DNA from: an uncultured Candidatus Woesearchaeota archaeon | Lineage (GTDB): Archaea > Nanobdellota > Nanobdellia > Woesearchaeales > B29-G15 | Direction: 5' to 3' | NCBI GenBank assembly: GCA_903915225.1 | Contig: CAIWSB010000008.1 | Coordinates: 1-54,717 of the forward strand | Length of the DNA stretch: 54,717 nt | Shown: positions 1-10,900 of the stretch, piece by piece | Numbering within the stretch: position 1 is the first letter of the stretch | Layout: each line of letters starts with the position of its first letter | The notes under the pieces: generated by a model | Databases searched by the model: none | What the model saw: only the letters and a program-made list of their open reading frames with translations | Told to the model about the DNA's origin: nothing | Made by a program: the position numbers and the translations under genes

Positions 1-378
1 ATGGTTTAACAGCCCCAACCCAATCTTGTACAGTAGGTATAGGGGCTTGTGCAAGCACGGGAACCCAATCCAAAACTTGTGATGGCGTTTCTGGATGGAG
101 CGAATATGGAGCATGTTCAGCCACAGCCGGCACTCCTGGCCAAGAGATCTGCAACGGCATAGATGATAACTGCAATGGGCTTGTGGATGATGGTTTAACA
201 GTCCCAACTCAATCATGTACAGTAGGTATAGGAGCTTGTGCAAGCACGGGAACCCAAGTCAAAACCTGTAATGGCATTTCTGGATGGAGCGAATATGGAG
301 CATGTTCAGCCACAGCCGGAACTCCTAGCCAAGAGATCTGCAACGGCATTGACGATGACTGCAACGGACTTGTGGATG
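1..378 (+). repeat. 189-bp tandem repeat inside the MopE-repeat gene
   Basis: ATGGTTTAACAG at base 1 recurs at base 190, and the two 189-bp units are nearly identical, with scattered substitutions only. They encode two 63-residue MopE-like units. A third unit continues to about 545 but has diverged. This indicates recent in-frame duplication, and the window edge may sit inside a longer array. Confidence 0.85.
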
Positions 379-2732
379 ATCAATATGTACCTCTCCCAAC
401 ATCTTGTGGAGTAGGTGCTTGTGCTAACACCGGCTCAACTTCCTGCATATCCGGTTCAGTTGTAGATTCTTGCACACCTGGAACCCCTACTACCGAGATC
501 TGCAATGGCATAGATGATAACTGTGATGGCCAAGTTGATGAAGGCGTAAAGACCACGTTCTACAAAGACGGCGATGGTGACGGTTACGGTGGCCCCCTTG
601 TGACCACCCAATCCTGTTCTGCTCCAAGTGGATATGTTTCCAATAATTTAGACTGTAACGACAACAACCCGGCAGTAAATCCTGGGGTGATAGAGGTTTG
701 TAACGGCATTGACGATAACTGCAATGGCCAAAAAGATGAAGGCTTCCCTGATACGAATCAGAATGGAAAAGCCGACTGCGTTGACCCCAACAGCCCCCCA
801 ATAACAGAAATAACTGCTCCAGAAGCAAACAGTTGGCACAATGGGCCATTTGCAGTCACATTGATAGACTCTGATGCAGACGACGATACGTTTACCTGTG
901 AGTACAGCGTATGGGTCAAGCGCCCAGACAGATGGGATGAAACAACTCTCTCTACTCCAAGAACTTGCAATTCCGCAGTCATAATAGACTGCCCCGCAGA
1001 GGGTTATGACTACTGTGAAATCCATGCTAGTGCAACGGACAAGTGGGGTGCCACAGGCACTACAGCCATGCGGCTTTTCTCCCTTGACTGGACCGGTCCA
1101 AATATCCGCATAGTGAAGCCATTGGCAAATGCGATCACAGGAGATAAAAGGCAGCAAATTGAGACAGCAATTAACGACCGTGGAGTTGGCCTGGACATGA
1201 CCAGCGCGAGGCTTTATGTCGATGGGACAAAAGTGGCTCCCGTTGTTACGGCAACAGATATAAAATTCACCCCGGCATCTGTGAAATACACACCAACAAC
1301 AGATTTGGCAGAAGGCAAGCACAATCTTAAGGTTCAGATGAATGACACTCTTCGCAACCCTTCAACATTGGAGTGGCAGTTCACAGTTGACACAACAAAA
1401 CCAGCAGTGAACATACTCGCACCAACAATTTTTGATAAGATTACCCGCACCCAGAAGGTTATTGTTGAGACCAATGAGATGGTAAAAAAAATCAGAGGAA
1501 GCACCGCCACGGGCAGGACATTCACACTCTGCACAAACTGTGACCTGACAGGCAATACCCTTGTATTTGATGAGGGCACCAACACCCTTACGGTGACTGC
1601 AGAGGATTATGCCGGCAATCCAGGTACAGCAGCTGTTAGCTTCTTCATTGACTCCCACCCACCGCAGATACAAAAGACGCTCCCAGACAACGGAGTCACA
1701 ATCCAAGGCTCAGTTTTCACAGTCCGTTACACTGAGGACAACCTAAAGAAAGTGATTCTCCATTGGAGGGTTTACTCACCGCTAGGCCCAGAGCAGACAA
1801 CTGAGTTTACAGGCTGCACATCGGGAAGGAACCAGGAGTGTTCAAATGAGGTGTCCATGAAGGCCCAGGATGGTAAAACAATCCAATACTGGTTCGAGCT
1901 CCAGGATGGTGTTAACACACCAGTTCTTTCCAGCAAAAAACTGGTAAACATTGACAGCACAAAGCCGGTGATAACAATCAGCTCTCCAACCGTGAGCCTG
2001 TTCAACAAAGCATCAGTGAACCTAGGAATATCGCTAAGCGAGGCAGCAAGCCTGGCGTACACAGACAACGGCAGGACAGTCAACCTCTGCACGTTCTGCG
2101 ACGGCTTCAACGGCGCCAGGAGTTTCAGTGATGGTGAACACAAACTCACCTTCAAATCCACAGATAAGGCGGGGAACCCGGCAGATGAAAAAACAGTGAC
2201 ATTCACGATTGACACAACAAAGCCAGTGATAATTTCGGTTTCCCCAACAAATGGGTACACTGCAGGAACATTTGAGGTGCAGTACACAGCCACTGACCTG
2301 GCCACGGCAATCCTCCATTATGGCAGCAGCCAGATGGAACAGCCATGTACCAAAGGAACAAGCCAGACCTGCAAATTCAGTCCACCCGTAACCAACGGAA
2401 ACAGCTTTGATTATTACTTTGAGCTAAAAGACACAGCTGGAAACATTGCAACATCCAGCAAGAAACGTGTTACAGTGGATACAGTCAAGCCCACATTCCC
2501 AGTTGCATCCCTTACTCCATCCAGAGGGGGTATTGATTTCAAAATCCTCCTCAGCGAGAAGGTTAGCAAGCTGAGCTACAATGCCGGCGCCGGGGATAAA
2601 CTCCTCTGCGTGGGCTGCAATGCATACAACATCAAGCAATCCTTTGCACCAGGCACTTACACAATTACGCTAAAGGCAGAGGACTTCGCGGGGAATTCAA
2701 ACACAAAAATTGAAACAGTAACTGTGACATAA
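1..2732 (+). CDS. Secreted MopE-repeat / Ig-like surface protein, 5' truncated by window edge
   Basis: The reading frame is open from base 3, so the listed GTG start at 183 is artificial and the true start lies outside the window. The N-terminal part carries MopE-like putative metal-binding repeats with the core [14 protein letters not shown], arranged as 63-residue units; the first two are almost identical and a third is diverged. After about residue 210 of the listed ORF come Ig-like beta-sandwich modules separated by linkers such as DTTKPVI. Two module types alternate: one with an LCxxC motif ending in EDxAGN, the other with two spaced Cys and a YYFEL-like strand. No C-terminal membrane anchor or sorting motif is visible. 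The next gene encodes the same module types, so the pair probably arose by duplication. A role as extracellular calcium- or metal-binding envelope or adhesion protein is inference. Confidence 0.85.
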   Translation, partial: GLTAPTQSCTVGIGACASTGTQSKTCDGVSGWSEYGACSATAGTPGQEICNGIDDNCNGLVDDGLTVPTQSCTVGIGACASTGTQVKTCNGISGWSEYGACSATAGTPSQEICNGIDDDCNGLVDDQYVPLPTSCGVGACANTGSTSCISGSVVDSCTPGTPTTEICNGIDDNCDGQVDEGVKTTFYKDGDGDGYGGPLVTTQSCSAPSGYVSNNLDCNDNNPAVNPGVIEVCNGIDDNCNGQKDEGFPDTNQNGKADCVDPNSPPITEITAPEANSWHNGPFAVTLIDSDADDDTFTCEYSVWVKRPDRWDETTLSTPRTCNSAVIIDCPAEGYDYCEIHASATDKWGATGTTAMRLFSLDWTGPNIRIVKPLANAITGDKRQQIETAINDRGVGLDMTSARLYVDGTKVAPVVTATDIKFTPASVKYTPTTDLAEGKHNLKVQMNDTLRNPSTLEWQFTVDTTKPAVNILAPTIFDKITRTQKVIVETNEMVKKIRGSTATGRTFTLCTNCDLTGNTLVFDEGTNTLTVTAEDYAGNPGTAAVSFFIDSHPPQIQKTLPDNGVTIQGSVFTVRYTEDNLKKVILHWRVYSPLGPEQTTEFTGCTSGRNQECSNEVSMKAQDGKTIQYWFELQDGVNTPVLSSKKLVNIDSTKPVITISSPTVSLFNKASVNLGISLSEAASLAYTDNGRTVNLCTFCDGFNGARSFSDGEHKLTFKSTDKAGNPADEKTVTFTIDTTKPVIISVSPTNGYTAGTFEVQYTATDLATAILHYGSSQMEQPCTKGTSQTCKFSPPVTNGNSFDYYFELKDTAGNIATSSKKRVTVDTVKPTFPVASLTPSRGGIDFKILLSEKVSKLSYNAGAGDKLLCVGCNAYNIKQSFAPGTYTITLKAEDFAGNSNTKIETVTVT

Positions 2733-2804
2733 GGAGATTATCCCTCGCATAATACTTTCAAAATAAATTATTATCATCAACTCGAGTAAAAAAAGGTGAT
2801 TTAG

Positions 2805-3662
2805 TTGGAAAAAAGAGTAATTGTAGGTATAGTATTAGTTCTAGGAGTATTTTTTGTTTTGAATGCAATCAGGGCTTCAGGAGTGCAGCCAGGGCCAATC
2901 CTTTTCATTGACAAGCCTCAAGGCATTTACGGAACGGGCAGGGTCTGGCTGGACATAGAATTCAGTGGCGGACTGGCAACCATGGAGTATGCCCTGGATA
3001 CCCAGCGCCCGCAAAGGCTGTGCAGCAAATGCACCAGCTACCAGGGCTACAAGGCATTCAGCGATGGCAAGCATACATTCAGTGTGGTTGCCACAGATGG
3101 CTTAAACAATAAATATTATGCCACCAGCGCATTCACAGTTGACACCATCAGGCCAAGGATTCTTGGAGTTGAGCCAAAAAACTATGCTAAAGGGGAATTC
3201 AAGGTGAAATATACTGAGCCCAACCTGAAGCTTGTAACGCTCTTCTTCGGAAGCAACAGCGATACCAGCGGGAGCTGCAATTCCGGGGAGTGTAGCTTTG
3301 TTGAATCATTGATTGAAGGAAGCGTAATAAGCTATTATTTCGAGCTGATAGACGCAGCAGGCAACATGGCCCGCTCAAATACAGTAAAAGTAAAAGTTGA
3401 TTCAACTGAGCCAATAATCACTGTGATGAAGCCGGAAGAAGGCAGTTTGTATCGCAGGAATGTTGAGTTTGTTCTTGGCGCAAATGAGCGGCTCAAGAGA
3501 CTTAGCTACAAGGTGGGGACAATAGAAAAGACACTATGCGCAAGTTGCCAGTATTACAATGGCAGGCAAGCCATTGCAGCAGGCAACCAGCTCATCACTT
3601 TCTATGCAGAGGATTTTGCAGGAAACATCGGCACCAGCGTTCGACGGGTGGAAGTGATTTAA
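2805..3662 (+). CDS. Secreted Ig-like protein with CxxC modules
   Basis: A 285-aa protein. The TTG start follows AAAGGTGAT, a plausible ribosome-binding site, and begins a hydrophobic signal peptide (residues 5-22). The mature part repeats the two Ig-like module types seen in the preceding gene: LCSKC and LCASC modules ending in ATDGLNN or AEDFAGN, around a module with two spaced Cys and the strand SYYFELIDAAGN. There is no C-terminal anchor. It appears to be a shorter paralogue of the C-terminal part of its neighbour, 72 bp downstream of it. The function is unknown; a surface structural or binding role is inferred from signal peptide and fold. Confidence 0.8.
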   Translation: MEKRVIVGIVLVLGVFFVLNAIRASGVQPGPILFIDKPQGIYGTGRVWLDIEFSGGLATMEYALDTQRPQRLCSKCTSYQGYKAFSDGKHTFSVVATDGLNNKYYATSAFTVDTIRPRILGVEPKNYAKGEFKVKYTEPNLKLVTLFFGSNSDTSGSCNSGECSFVESLIEGSVISYYFELIDAAGNMARSNTVKVKVDSTEPIITVMKPEEGSLYRRNVEFVLGANERLKRLSYKVGTIEKTLCASCQYYNGRQAIAAGNQLITFYAEDFAGNIGTSVRRVEVI

Positions 3663-3818
3663 CCCTTTATTTTTATTGTTTAGTTCCAATTCGGTAATAA
3701 CATGTCTCCCTCTGTAATCCTATATTTTTTGGGACAACAATGCTTTTAAATCATCTTTATCTACACCTGTCCAGTAGTTATTTTTCAGTGCTACTCAAAA
3801 AGTGATGGGGGGGTTAAC

Positions 3819-4478
3819 GTGAAACTACTCAAATCAGTCGTACTTATAGCTTTATTTTTGGTATTGCTAAATGGTGCATTTGCACTATCAGCAACAATAG
3901 GAAATTCCAGAGTTATACTCAGGCCGGATATAACGCCTGGCCAGGAAACCAAGATTGACCGCTCAATCTTACTCAAGAATGCCAATGAGTATCCTGTTGT
4001 CGTCATCCTTTCTGTTGATGATAAATACTCCAAGATAATTTCCTTCCCAAAGAAAGAGTATGCCCTGGACAAGAACGGAGAGATTGACGCCCCATTCACA
4101 GTCACCCTCAATGAGGAGGGCTACTATGACATCAAAATCTACGTGCTATTCAAACCAAATGACATTGCTGTCAAGGATTCACCAGTGGGGCTGACTGCAA
4201 GTGTTGTCGTAATCACCACAGGCTACACCGGAGATGGCACAGAGGGGAACGAGACCACAACCCCGACAACTACGCCAGGCAATAACACAACCCCTACAAC
4301 CGTAACACCTGACAACAACACACCCACAACACCAGCACCAACAGTAACACCAACTACAATCCCAACAACGGGCGGCAAGAAGGGACTATCCCCTGCGTTT
4401 ATTGCAGTTGCAATCATCCTGGCTGTGTTCATCATCGGTGGAATCATCACAATCATAATATTAAGGAAGGTATGGTAA
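3819..4478 (+). CDS. Membrane-anchored surface protein with Thr-rich stalk
   Basis: A 219-aa protein starting at GTG behind a G-rich stretch (GATGGGGGGGTTAAC). Layout: signal peptide (residues 1-22, ending GAFA/LSA), a beta-rich ectodomain of about 115 residues, a Thr/Pro/Asn-rich stalk (about 142-185, TTPTTTPGNNTT type) suited to O- or N-glycosylation, then a C-terminal transmembrane helix (about 191-216) and a short basic tail. This is a typical stalked archaeal surface protein. The ectodomain resembles the archaeal NEW3 / BatD-like beta-sandwich type only loosely. It lies one base before the next gene, so the two are probably cotranscribed. Confidence 0.8.
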   Translation: MKLLKSVVLIALFLVLLNGAFALSATIGNSRVILRPDITPGQETKIDRSILLKNANEYPVVVILSVDDKYSKIISFPKKEYALDKNGEIDAPFTVTLNEEGYYDIKIYVLFKPNDIAVKDSPVGLTASVVVITTGYTGDGTEGNETTTPTTTPGNNTTPTTVTPDNNTPTTPAPTVTPTTIPTTGGKKGLSPAFIAVAIILAVFIIGGIITIIILRKVW

Positions 4479-4479
4479 A

Positions 4480-6528
4480 ATGGCAGCCAAAAAACTCGTC
4501 TTGTTTTTATTCGCACTACTGCTCTGCATAAACATCGCCAGCGCCTATCAGACAGGCAGCGTGGCATATGTTGTAAAGAACACCTACTACGCAGACCAGA
4601 TAATGGTTGACACCCTTGAGGACATGGGTTTCACAGTAACCCTCCTCAAGACCTCGCAGCTAGCAGGCGTTAACTGGGACAGCTACCTTTTCCTCATGGT
4701 CAACGATGAGATTTTTACAAACCCTGGCGACGTGCCAGTCAACCAGAAGAAATGCCTCATACTCAATACCTGGAACCTCAATGACTTCCACTGGGCAAAG
4801 CAAGGCTCCCAGTATGCCAGCTCCCAGCCAATTATCCTCTTAAATCAAAAGCCGGGGCACATAATCACACAGGGGCTTGGACAGAATGTCACAGTATACA
4901 CCAGTGCTAAATATGTTGGTGACGGTGTAAACGTGCCAGTCAACTACCTCTACAGGTTTGACAAGGCCACTGGCTTAACATCTGTTGTATCAACAATAAT
5001 AAATTCACTTGACGCAGTGATTGCCACAGCAGAGAAGGGCGCAAAGCTCAGGGACGGGGTTTATGCGAACGAGAAAGGCGCATTCTTCGGCATTTCCGAA
5101 ACAGCCTACTGGACACCTGCTGCAAAGACACTGTTTGAAAACACAGTAATATGGCTGCTCACAGACACAGCCCCACCCGTTATACTCGGGAATGTTGTCG
5201 TTGACACAATCACCGAGACCAGTGCCCGGGTCGCATGGACAACAGACAAAGTATCATCCTCAGTTGTCAACTACGGCACAACCACTGCTCTTGGCAAGAC
5301 CGCATCTGCCGCTGGCCAGGTAACATCACACAGCGTTACCCTGACTGGGCTGAGCCCGCTCACAAAATACTATTTCACAGTCACCTCATGCAATGCAGAT
5401 AACTACTGTACAACCTCGGCACAGGGGGACTTCACAACCAAGGACTTGACGCCACCAGCGATAACTCTCCTTGATGTGACAAGGCTGACTGATAAGGAGG
5501 CTGACATCACAGTCAGCACAAACGAGCCAGCCAGTGCAAAGCTGTTCTACGGAACATCATCTGGCTCTTTGACTCAGACAAAGGAATTCACAAACTTTGC
5601 TGCGAGCCATGTTTTCCTGTTAACTGGACTTACAGACCATACTAAATACTATTATAAGGTCCATGTCTGCGACCAGTACAGCAACTGCGCAGACTCTGCC
5701 GTGAAGGACTTCACAACCAAGGATTTCACAGCCCCAGGCGCGCCATTGAACCTGATTGCTTCAGTTATCAATGCCAACAGGCACATCCGCCTGGACTGGG
5801 CAGCTCCAACCGGAGAGCCAGTGGACCATTATAATATCTATATATCAGGAACCCCATCTGGATTTAACTTCAACACCCCGACTGCAACCACCCAGAGCGT
5901 ATTCTGGGAGGACGCAACTGCACAGGACGCGCAACAGCGCTTCTATGTGGTTAGGGCGGCAGATGCAGGTGGCAACGAGGAGAAGAATACCAACATTGTT
6001 GGGAAATTCGATATCAACCTTGCGTCAGGCTCAAACCTCATCTCACTCCCATTGGTGCCATTTGACACATCAATGGCTGCAGTGATGCACCAGGATTCAA
6101 GCTTTTACCCAGTTAAGGAAGTAATCAGAAACGGGGCATCAGGCTACGAGACAGCCACATTCAGCTCAGGGGCATGGGTACAGCCTTTTGAGATGAAGAA
6201 CAATGAGGGTTATTTCCTCAAGACAGACAATGTTTATGTGTTCACCATGGTGGGCAGGCCAACCAGCGCCCCGCAAACAGTTCAGATTAAGGCAGGCGTT
6301 AACTTTGTCGGCTGGACCTCACTGAACACACGAGCATTATCAGCAGCAATTGCCCAAGGTTCACCGATTGGAGAGGTCTTCAACTATGTGGCGCCGGACA
6401 TCTATAACATTGCCACGTATTACGCAGAGCACAACTGGTGGGCATGCACAACAATGTTTGATCTCACACCTGGCCACGGCTACGTGTTCAAGTCATCACA
6501 GGCAACAACCTGGGAGTACACCCCATAA
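4480..6528 (+). CDS. Secreted protein with GATase-like N-domain and FN3 domains
   Basis: A 682-aa protein with a signal peptide (residues 1-22, IASA/YQ). Residues about 24-230 look like a Rossmann-type, class I glutamine-amidotransferase/ThuA-like domain (strands GSVAYVV, YLFLMV, KCLILNTWN), but I see no catalytic Cys nucleophile motif. Two purple-acid-phosphatase-type FN3 domains follow (about 234-320 and 324-410, with ITETSARVAWTTDK and YYFTVTSC signatures), then a third FN3 (about 415-500). The C-terminal 170 residues contain the NLISLPL...VGW pattern common in archaeal surface proteins. No C-terminal anchor is seen. It starts one base after the upstream stop codon. Confidence 0.8.
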   Translation: MAAKKLVLFLFALLLCINIASAYQTGSVAYVVKNTYYADQIMVDTLEDMGFTVTLLKTSQLAGVNWDSYLFLMVNDEIFTNPGDVPVNQKKCLILNTWNLNDFHWAKQGSQYASSQPIILLNQKPGHIITQGLGQNVTVYTSAKYVGDGVNVPVNYLYRFDKATGLTSVVSTIINSLDAVIATAEKGAKLRDGVYANEKGAFFGISETAYWTPAAKTLFENTVIWLLTDTAPPVILGNVVVDTITETSARVAWTTDKVSSSVVNYGTTTALGKTASAAGQVTSHSVTLTGLSPLTKYYFTVTSCNADNYCTTSAQGDFTTKDLTPPAITLLDVTRLTDKEADITVSTNEPASAKLFYGTSSGSLTQTKEFTNFAASHVFLLTGLTDHTKYYYKVHVCDQYSNCADSAVKDFTTKDFTAPGAPLNLIASVINANRHIRLDWAAPTGEPVDHYNIYISGTPSGFNFNTPTATTQSVFWEDATAQDAQQRFYVVRAADAGGNEEKNTNIVGKFDINLASGSNLISLPLVPFDTSMAAVMHQDSSFYPVKEVIRNGASGYETATFSSGAWVQPFEMKNNEGYFLKTDNVYVFTMVGRPTSAPQTVQIKAGVNFVGWTSLNTRALSAAIAQGSPIGEVFNYVAPDIYNIATYYAEHNWWACTTMFDLTPGHGYVFKSSQATTWEYTP

Positions 6529-6530
6529 AA

Positions 6531-7922
6531 ATGAAGCAGTTAATACTCATCTGCCTGGTAATGTGTATTGTCTGCACCAGCCTTAGCGCTGCTGCAACAC
6601 TAACCATATTACCAAATGCAGATGCCAGGATTGAGGACAGCGACCATGCTGCCACAAACTATGGCACTTCATTCCAACTCAAGGTGGGGAAGTACACAAG
6701 CTACGCCATGCGCAGCTATCTCAAGTTTGACATAACACAGCTGGCAAGCCTCGACTTCAGTGATGTTGACCTGGTGCTAAGTGAGGTTGGGGGCTCAGGC
6801 ACAACGCTGGTTGAGGCACACAAGGTTACTGATGATTCATGGACCGAGACAGGGATTTTATGGAGCAATGCCCCACTTATTGATCCAACTGTTCTGGTTT
6901 CACAGAGCATTGCCACTGGCACCGGTCCAGTTAGGTTTAATCTCACATCATACGTGAGGCAGAGCCTGGCTGCCAGCGATAATACACTCTCTGTTGCTTT
7001 GAAATCAAACAACGAGGTTCTGCAGGAGAACTATAAGATTTTCTTCGCGCGGGAGAACCCCTCAAGCCAGCCAATGCTGGAGATAACATATGCATCGAAG
7101 CCACCGGTTATTGGCACAGTAACAGCACCAACAAGCGCCAATGAGGGTTCATCAATTAACTTGACATTCACGGTCACAGATGCAGAGGGGGATATTGATA
7201 CAACAAAGATATTGCTTGATGGAAATAAGATATCTGACACAACAAGTGCAGTATGGAAGGTTGACTACGAGAGCGCCGGGCAGCACACAGTCCTATTTTA
7301 TGTAAACGACTCACACAGAGACTCTGACACAGAAACCCGCACAATCACAATCAACAATGTCCAAAACATCGTGATAAACGAGTTCCTGCCGCAGCCATTA
7401 GTAGTGGCCAAGGAATGGATAGAAATCTACAACCCGCTCACAAGTGATGTGAATGTGAACAACTGCTATCTCACTGAGAACGGTGATTTCATAGTACCAT
7501 TGACGGGAATAATTGCGGCAAAATCTTTCGGGATTGTCTCAAACCTTGCTATCCTAGACAACCAGGGGGATAAGATAAGGCTAATTTGTGGCGAGCTGCT
7601 TGTTGATAAAGTAGCATATGGGAGCTACAATGATGGCAATACAGCTGATAACGCCCCACTCCCTGCACCAGGCCAGTCAGGTGGGAGAAAGATTGACGGA
7701 TTGGACACGGATGTGGACAAGAATGACTTTACAACCTTTGCGATTCCAACACCAGAAGCGCAAAACCAGGCTTACAATAATGCTGATACAAACAAGGACG
7801 GGTGCGTGAGCATGCAGGAGCTGCTCACATACATCGGCCAATGGAAGGCAGACCCCATGGGTATAGGCATGGAGAACCTGCTGTCCGCAATCGGCCTGTG
7901 GAAGGCCAAACCAGTATGCTGA
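6531..7922 (+). CDS. Secreted DNRLRE / lamin-tail protein with dockerin-like C-terminus
   Basis: A 463-aa protein. A signal peptide (about 1-21) is followed by a DNRLRE/CBM96-like domain (about 22-185; signatures [14 protein letters not shown] and MRSYLKFDI), an Ig/PKD-like domain (about 190-280, [19 protein letters not shown]), a lamin-tail domain (about 282-400, [10 protein letters not shown]...EWIEIYN) and a C-terminal dockerin-like region. The last has one EF-hand calcium loop ([13 protein letters not shown]) and a degenerate second helix repeat ([13 protein letters not shown]). It starts two bases after the previous stop codon. Dockerins normally bind cohesins; no cohesin is recognisable in this window. 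Confidence 0.82.
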   Translation: MKQLILICLVMCIVCTSLSAAATLTILPNADARIEDSDHAATNYGTSFQLKVGKYTSYAMRSYLKFDITQLASLDFSDVDLVLSEVGGSGTTLVEAHKVTDDSWTETGILWSNAPLIDPTVLVSQSIATGTGPVRFNLTSYVRQSLAASDNTLSVALKSNNEVLQENYKIFFARENPSSQPMLEITYASKPPVIGTVTAPTSANEGSSINLTFTVTDAEGDIDTTKILLDGNKISDTTSAVWKVDYESAGQHTVLFYVNDSHRDSDTETRTITINNVQNIVINEFLPQPLVVAKEWIEIYNPLTSDVNVNNCYLTENGDFIVPLTGIIAAKSFGIVSNLAILDNQGDKIRLICGELLVDKVAYGSYNDGNTADNAPLPAPGQSGGRKIDGLDTDVDKNDFTTFAIPTPEAQNQAYNNADTNKDGCVSMQELLTYIGQWKADPMGIGMENLLSAIGLWKAKPVC

Positions 7923-7935
7923 GGGAGTGATAATA

Positions 7936-10900
7936 ATGAAATGCAAAATAATAACATTTTTGGTTTTCCTACTTATTGTGCAGGCAGTCTCTGCATCAAC
8001 AGTTACAAGGTCTTTTTCGACCACAACCCCTGCACCAAACACAGCTCTGCCTGTCACTCTGACAGTTGACGTAACAGGCTCGGAAAGCTACTATGCAGTC
8101 ACCGATACATTCCCCAGCGGATGGATTGTCACAAATCTTGGCGGCGGTTCCCTCAGCACTGACGGCAAGCACATCTCATGGGTTGTTATCTCGGGAGTTG
8201 CAGACACCACCTTTACTTACATAGTCACAACAGCCCCAACAGATGGGGTTTACACATTTTCAGGCAATTATGGTTTCGAGGGGGGACAGGAACAAACAAC
8301 TGGGGGGCAGACGCAGGTTACAGTGACCACTCCGCCAGTCCAGGACACCACCCCACCGATTTTCCTCACACATTCAGTAATGCCAGGCAAGACATCAGCA
8401 ACAGTCTCCTGGACTACAGATGAGGCATCTGATTCCAAGGTAAGCTATGGCATCAGCGGGGCACTTGGCAGCATTGGAGAGTCCAGTGCAAAGGTCACAG
8501 CCCATTCAATCACACTCAGCGGGCTCACATCAGACACAAATTACTATTACAAACTCACCTCATGCGACAGTTCAGGCAACTGCGCCGAGACTGTCATTTG
8601 GAGCTTCAAGACACTTGTATCCAGCCCAGGCTCATACACAGCTGACTTGGATGCAAACTACATCAGAGGCTCAATCACAATTGACGGGGTTAAAGCCCCG
8701 GCCGGCACAATCTATAGCGTACAAGTCACAGCAGGCACAAACACCGGCTACAGCTACTCAGGCACAGTTGATGATTCAGCAATTCCAGGATGGCTGCAAG
8801 GCAACGGCAACTTCGCCACATGCGACCAGCCAGGTTTTAGCACAGGTGATACCTTTGTTGTATCATCATCCGCATGCCAAGGCCAGGTTGAGGGCACATT
8901 TGCAGCATTCGGCAACTCTGGCATTTTATTGAATTGCATTGTTCCACCAACAATAACCAATGTTCACAACACACCAGAGCACCCCAACGAGGCTCAGGTT
9001 GTTACAGTATATGCGGACATTAGCGATAACATCGGCGTTTCCAGCGCCAAGGTGTTTTACAAGATAGATGGCGGTGCATACACCTCTATTGATATGACCC
9101 ACGCTTCACTTTGGAGCGCAGAGCTGGGCAAGCTCCCAGCAGGATCCATTGAATATTATGTTTGGGCACAGGACAGCACAGGCAACACAGCTGAGAGCGA
9201 GCACAAGAGCTTCCCAGTTATTGCAGCAGATGCAGACGGTGACGGCTATGACTCAACAGTTGACTGTGACGACCACAACCCAGAGGTCCACCCGGGTGCA
9301 GTTGAGAAGTGCAACGGCATTGACGACAACTGCAACACCCTTGTTGATGAGGAGAACGCCCAGGGCTGCACAATCTTTTACTTAGACTCAGACAAGGACA
9401 CATACGGAATTGCTACAACAAAATGCCTATGCGCAGCCTCTGGCGATTATTCAGCCACAAGAGATGGGGACTGCAATGATGCAAGTGCATCAGTCAATCC
9501 GGGCGCAGCAGATGTCTGCAACGGCGTAGATGATGATTGTAATGCCGCAACAGCCGACGGCTCTGGAGAAACCGCACCAACTAACAGCAACCAACAGGGT
9601 GTTTGCGCTGGCTCAACCAAAGCCTGTACATCCGGCAGCTGGCAGGATAAATACACAGGAATACCACACTATGAAGCAATTGAAGTGAGCTGTGATGGCT
9701 TGGACAACAACTGCAACGGCCAGACAGATGAGGGCGGGCTCAGCGTCACATATTACCGCGATCAGGATGCAGATGGCTATGGAGACGCCCAAACAACAAC
9801 CCAATCATGTGCAAAACCAGTGGGCTATGTAGCAAACAGCCAGGATTGTAATGATAATAACAAGAACATAAAGCCAGGGGCAACTGAAGTCTGCGATGGT
9901 GTTGACAACAACTGCAACGGCCAGATAGATGAAGAGAATGCCCAAGGATGCACTGCATTCTATGCAGATGTGGATAAGGACACATACGGTGCAGGGACAA
10001 GCAAGTGCCTTTGCGCTGCAACCGGTGATTACACTGCTAGCAGGGCAGGCGATTGCGCAGACAACAACGCTGCAGTCCATCCAGGTGCAACTGAAATGTG
10101 CAACGGCATAGATGATGATTGTAACGCCGCAACACTAGATGGCTCGGGCGAAACAGCACCATCCAACAGCAACCAGCAGGGTGTTTGCACAGGCTCAAAG
10201 AAAGCATGCATTGCCGGGCAATGGGCTGACAAGTACAGCAACATAGCAAAATATGAAATAAATGAAGTGAGCTGCGACGGCCTGGACAACAACTGCAACG
10301 GCCAGGTTGATGAAAGCCTCATGACAACTTACTATAAAGATGCAGATGCAGATGCTTATGGTGACTTGCAAACCACAACCCAGGCATGTTCCAAGCCAGT
10401 GGGATTTGTAAGCAACAGCCAGGACTGCAATGACAACGACAAGGACATACATCCAGGTGCAGTTGAGAAATGCAACGGTGTGGACAACGACTGTGATGGC
10501 CTAATCAATGAAGAGGGCTCAAGCGACTGCACAAGATACTACTTTGATTCAGACAAGGATAATTATGGTACAGTTGCCTCAAGGTGTTTATGCGCACCTG
10601 TTGACAGCTACACTGCACCACAGGGTGGCGACTGCAATGACGCAAGCGCAGCAGTTCACCCAGGGGCAGCTGAAGTGTGCAACGGCATAGACGATGATTG
10701 TAACGCCGCCACACTGGACGGTTCTGGAGAAACAGCGCAATTTAACAGCAACCAAGTGGGTGTCTGTGAAGGTTCAAAGAAAGCCTGCATAGCCGGCCAA
10801 TGGCAGGACAAATACACCGGCATTGCACACTATGAGGCAACAGAAGTCAGCTGTGATAATTTGGATAACAACTGCAACGGCCAGACAGATGAGGGGTTAA

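Noticed and set aside
183-191. GTG 183 as the real start of the first surface protein
   Set aside because: The frame is open to base 3 and encodes the same 63-residue repeat unit upstream; there is no signal peptide or ribosome-binding site at 183. The gene is cut by the window edge.
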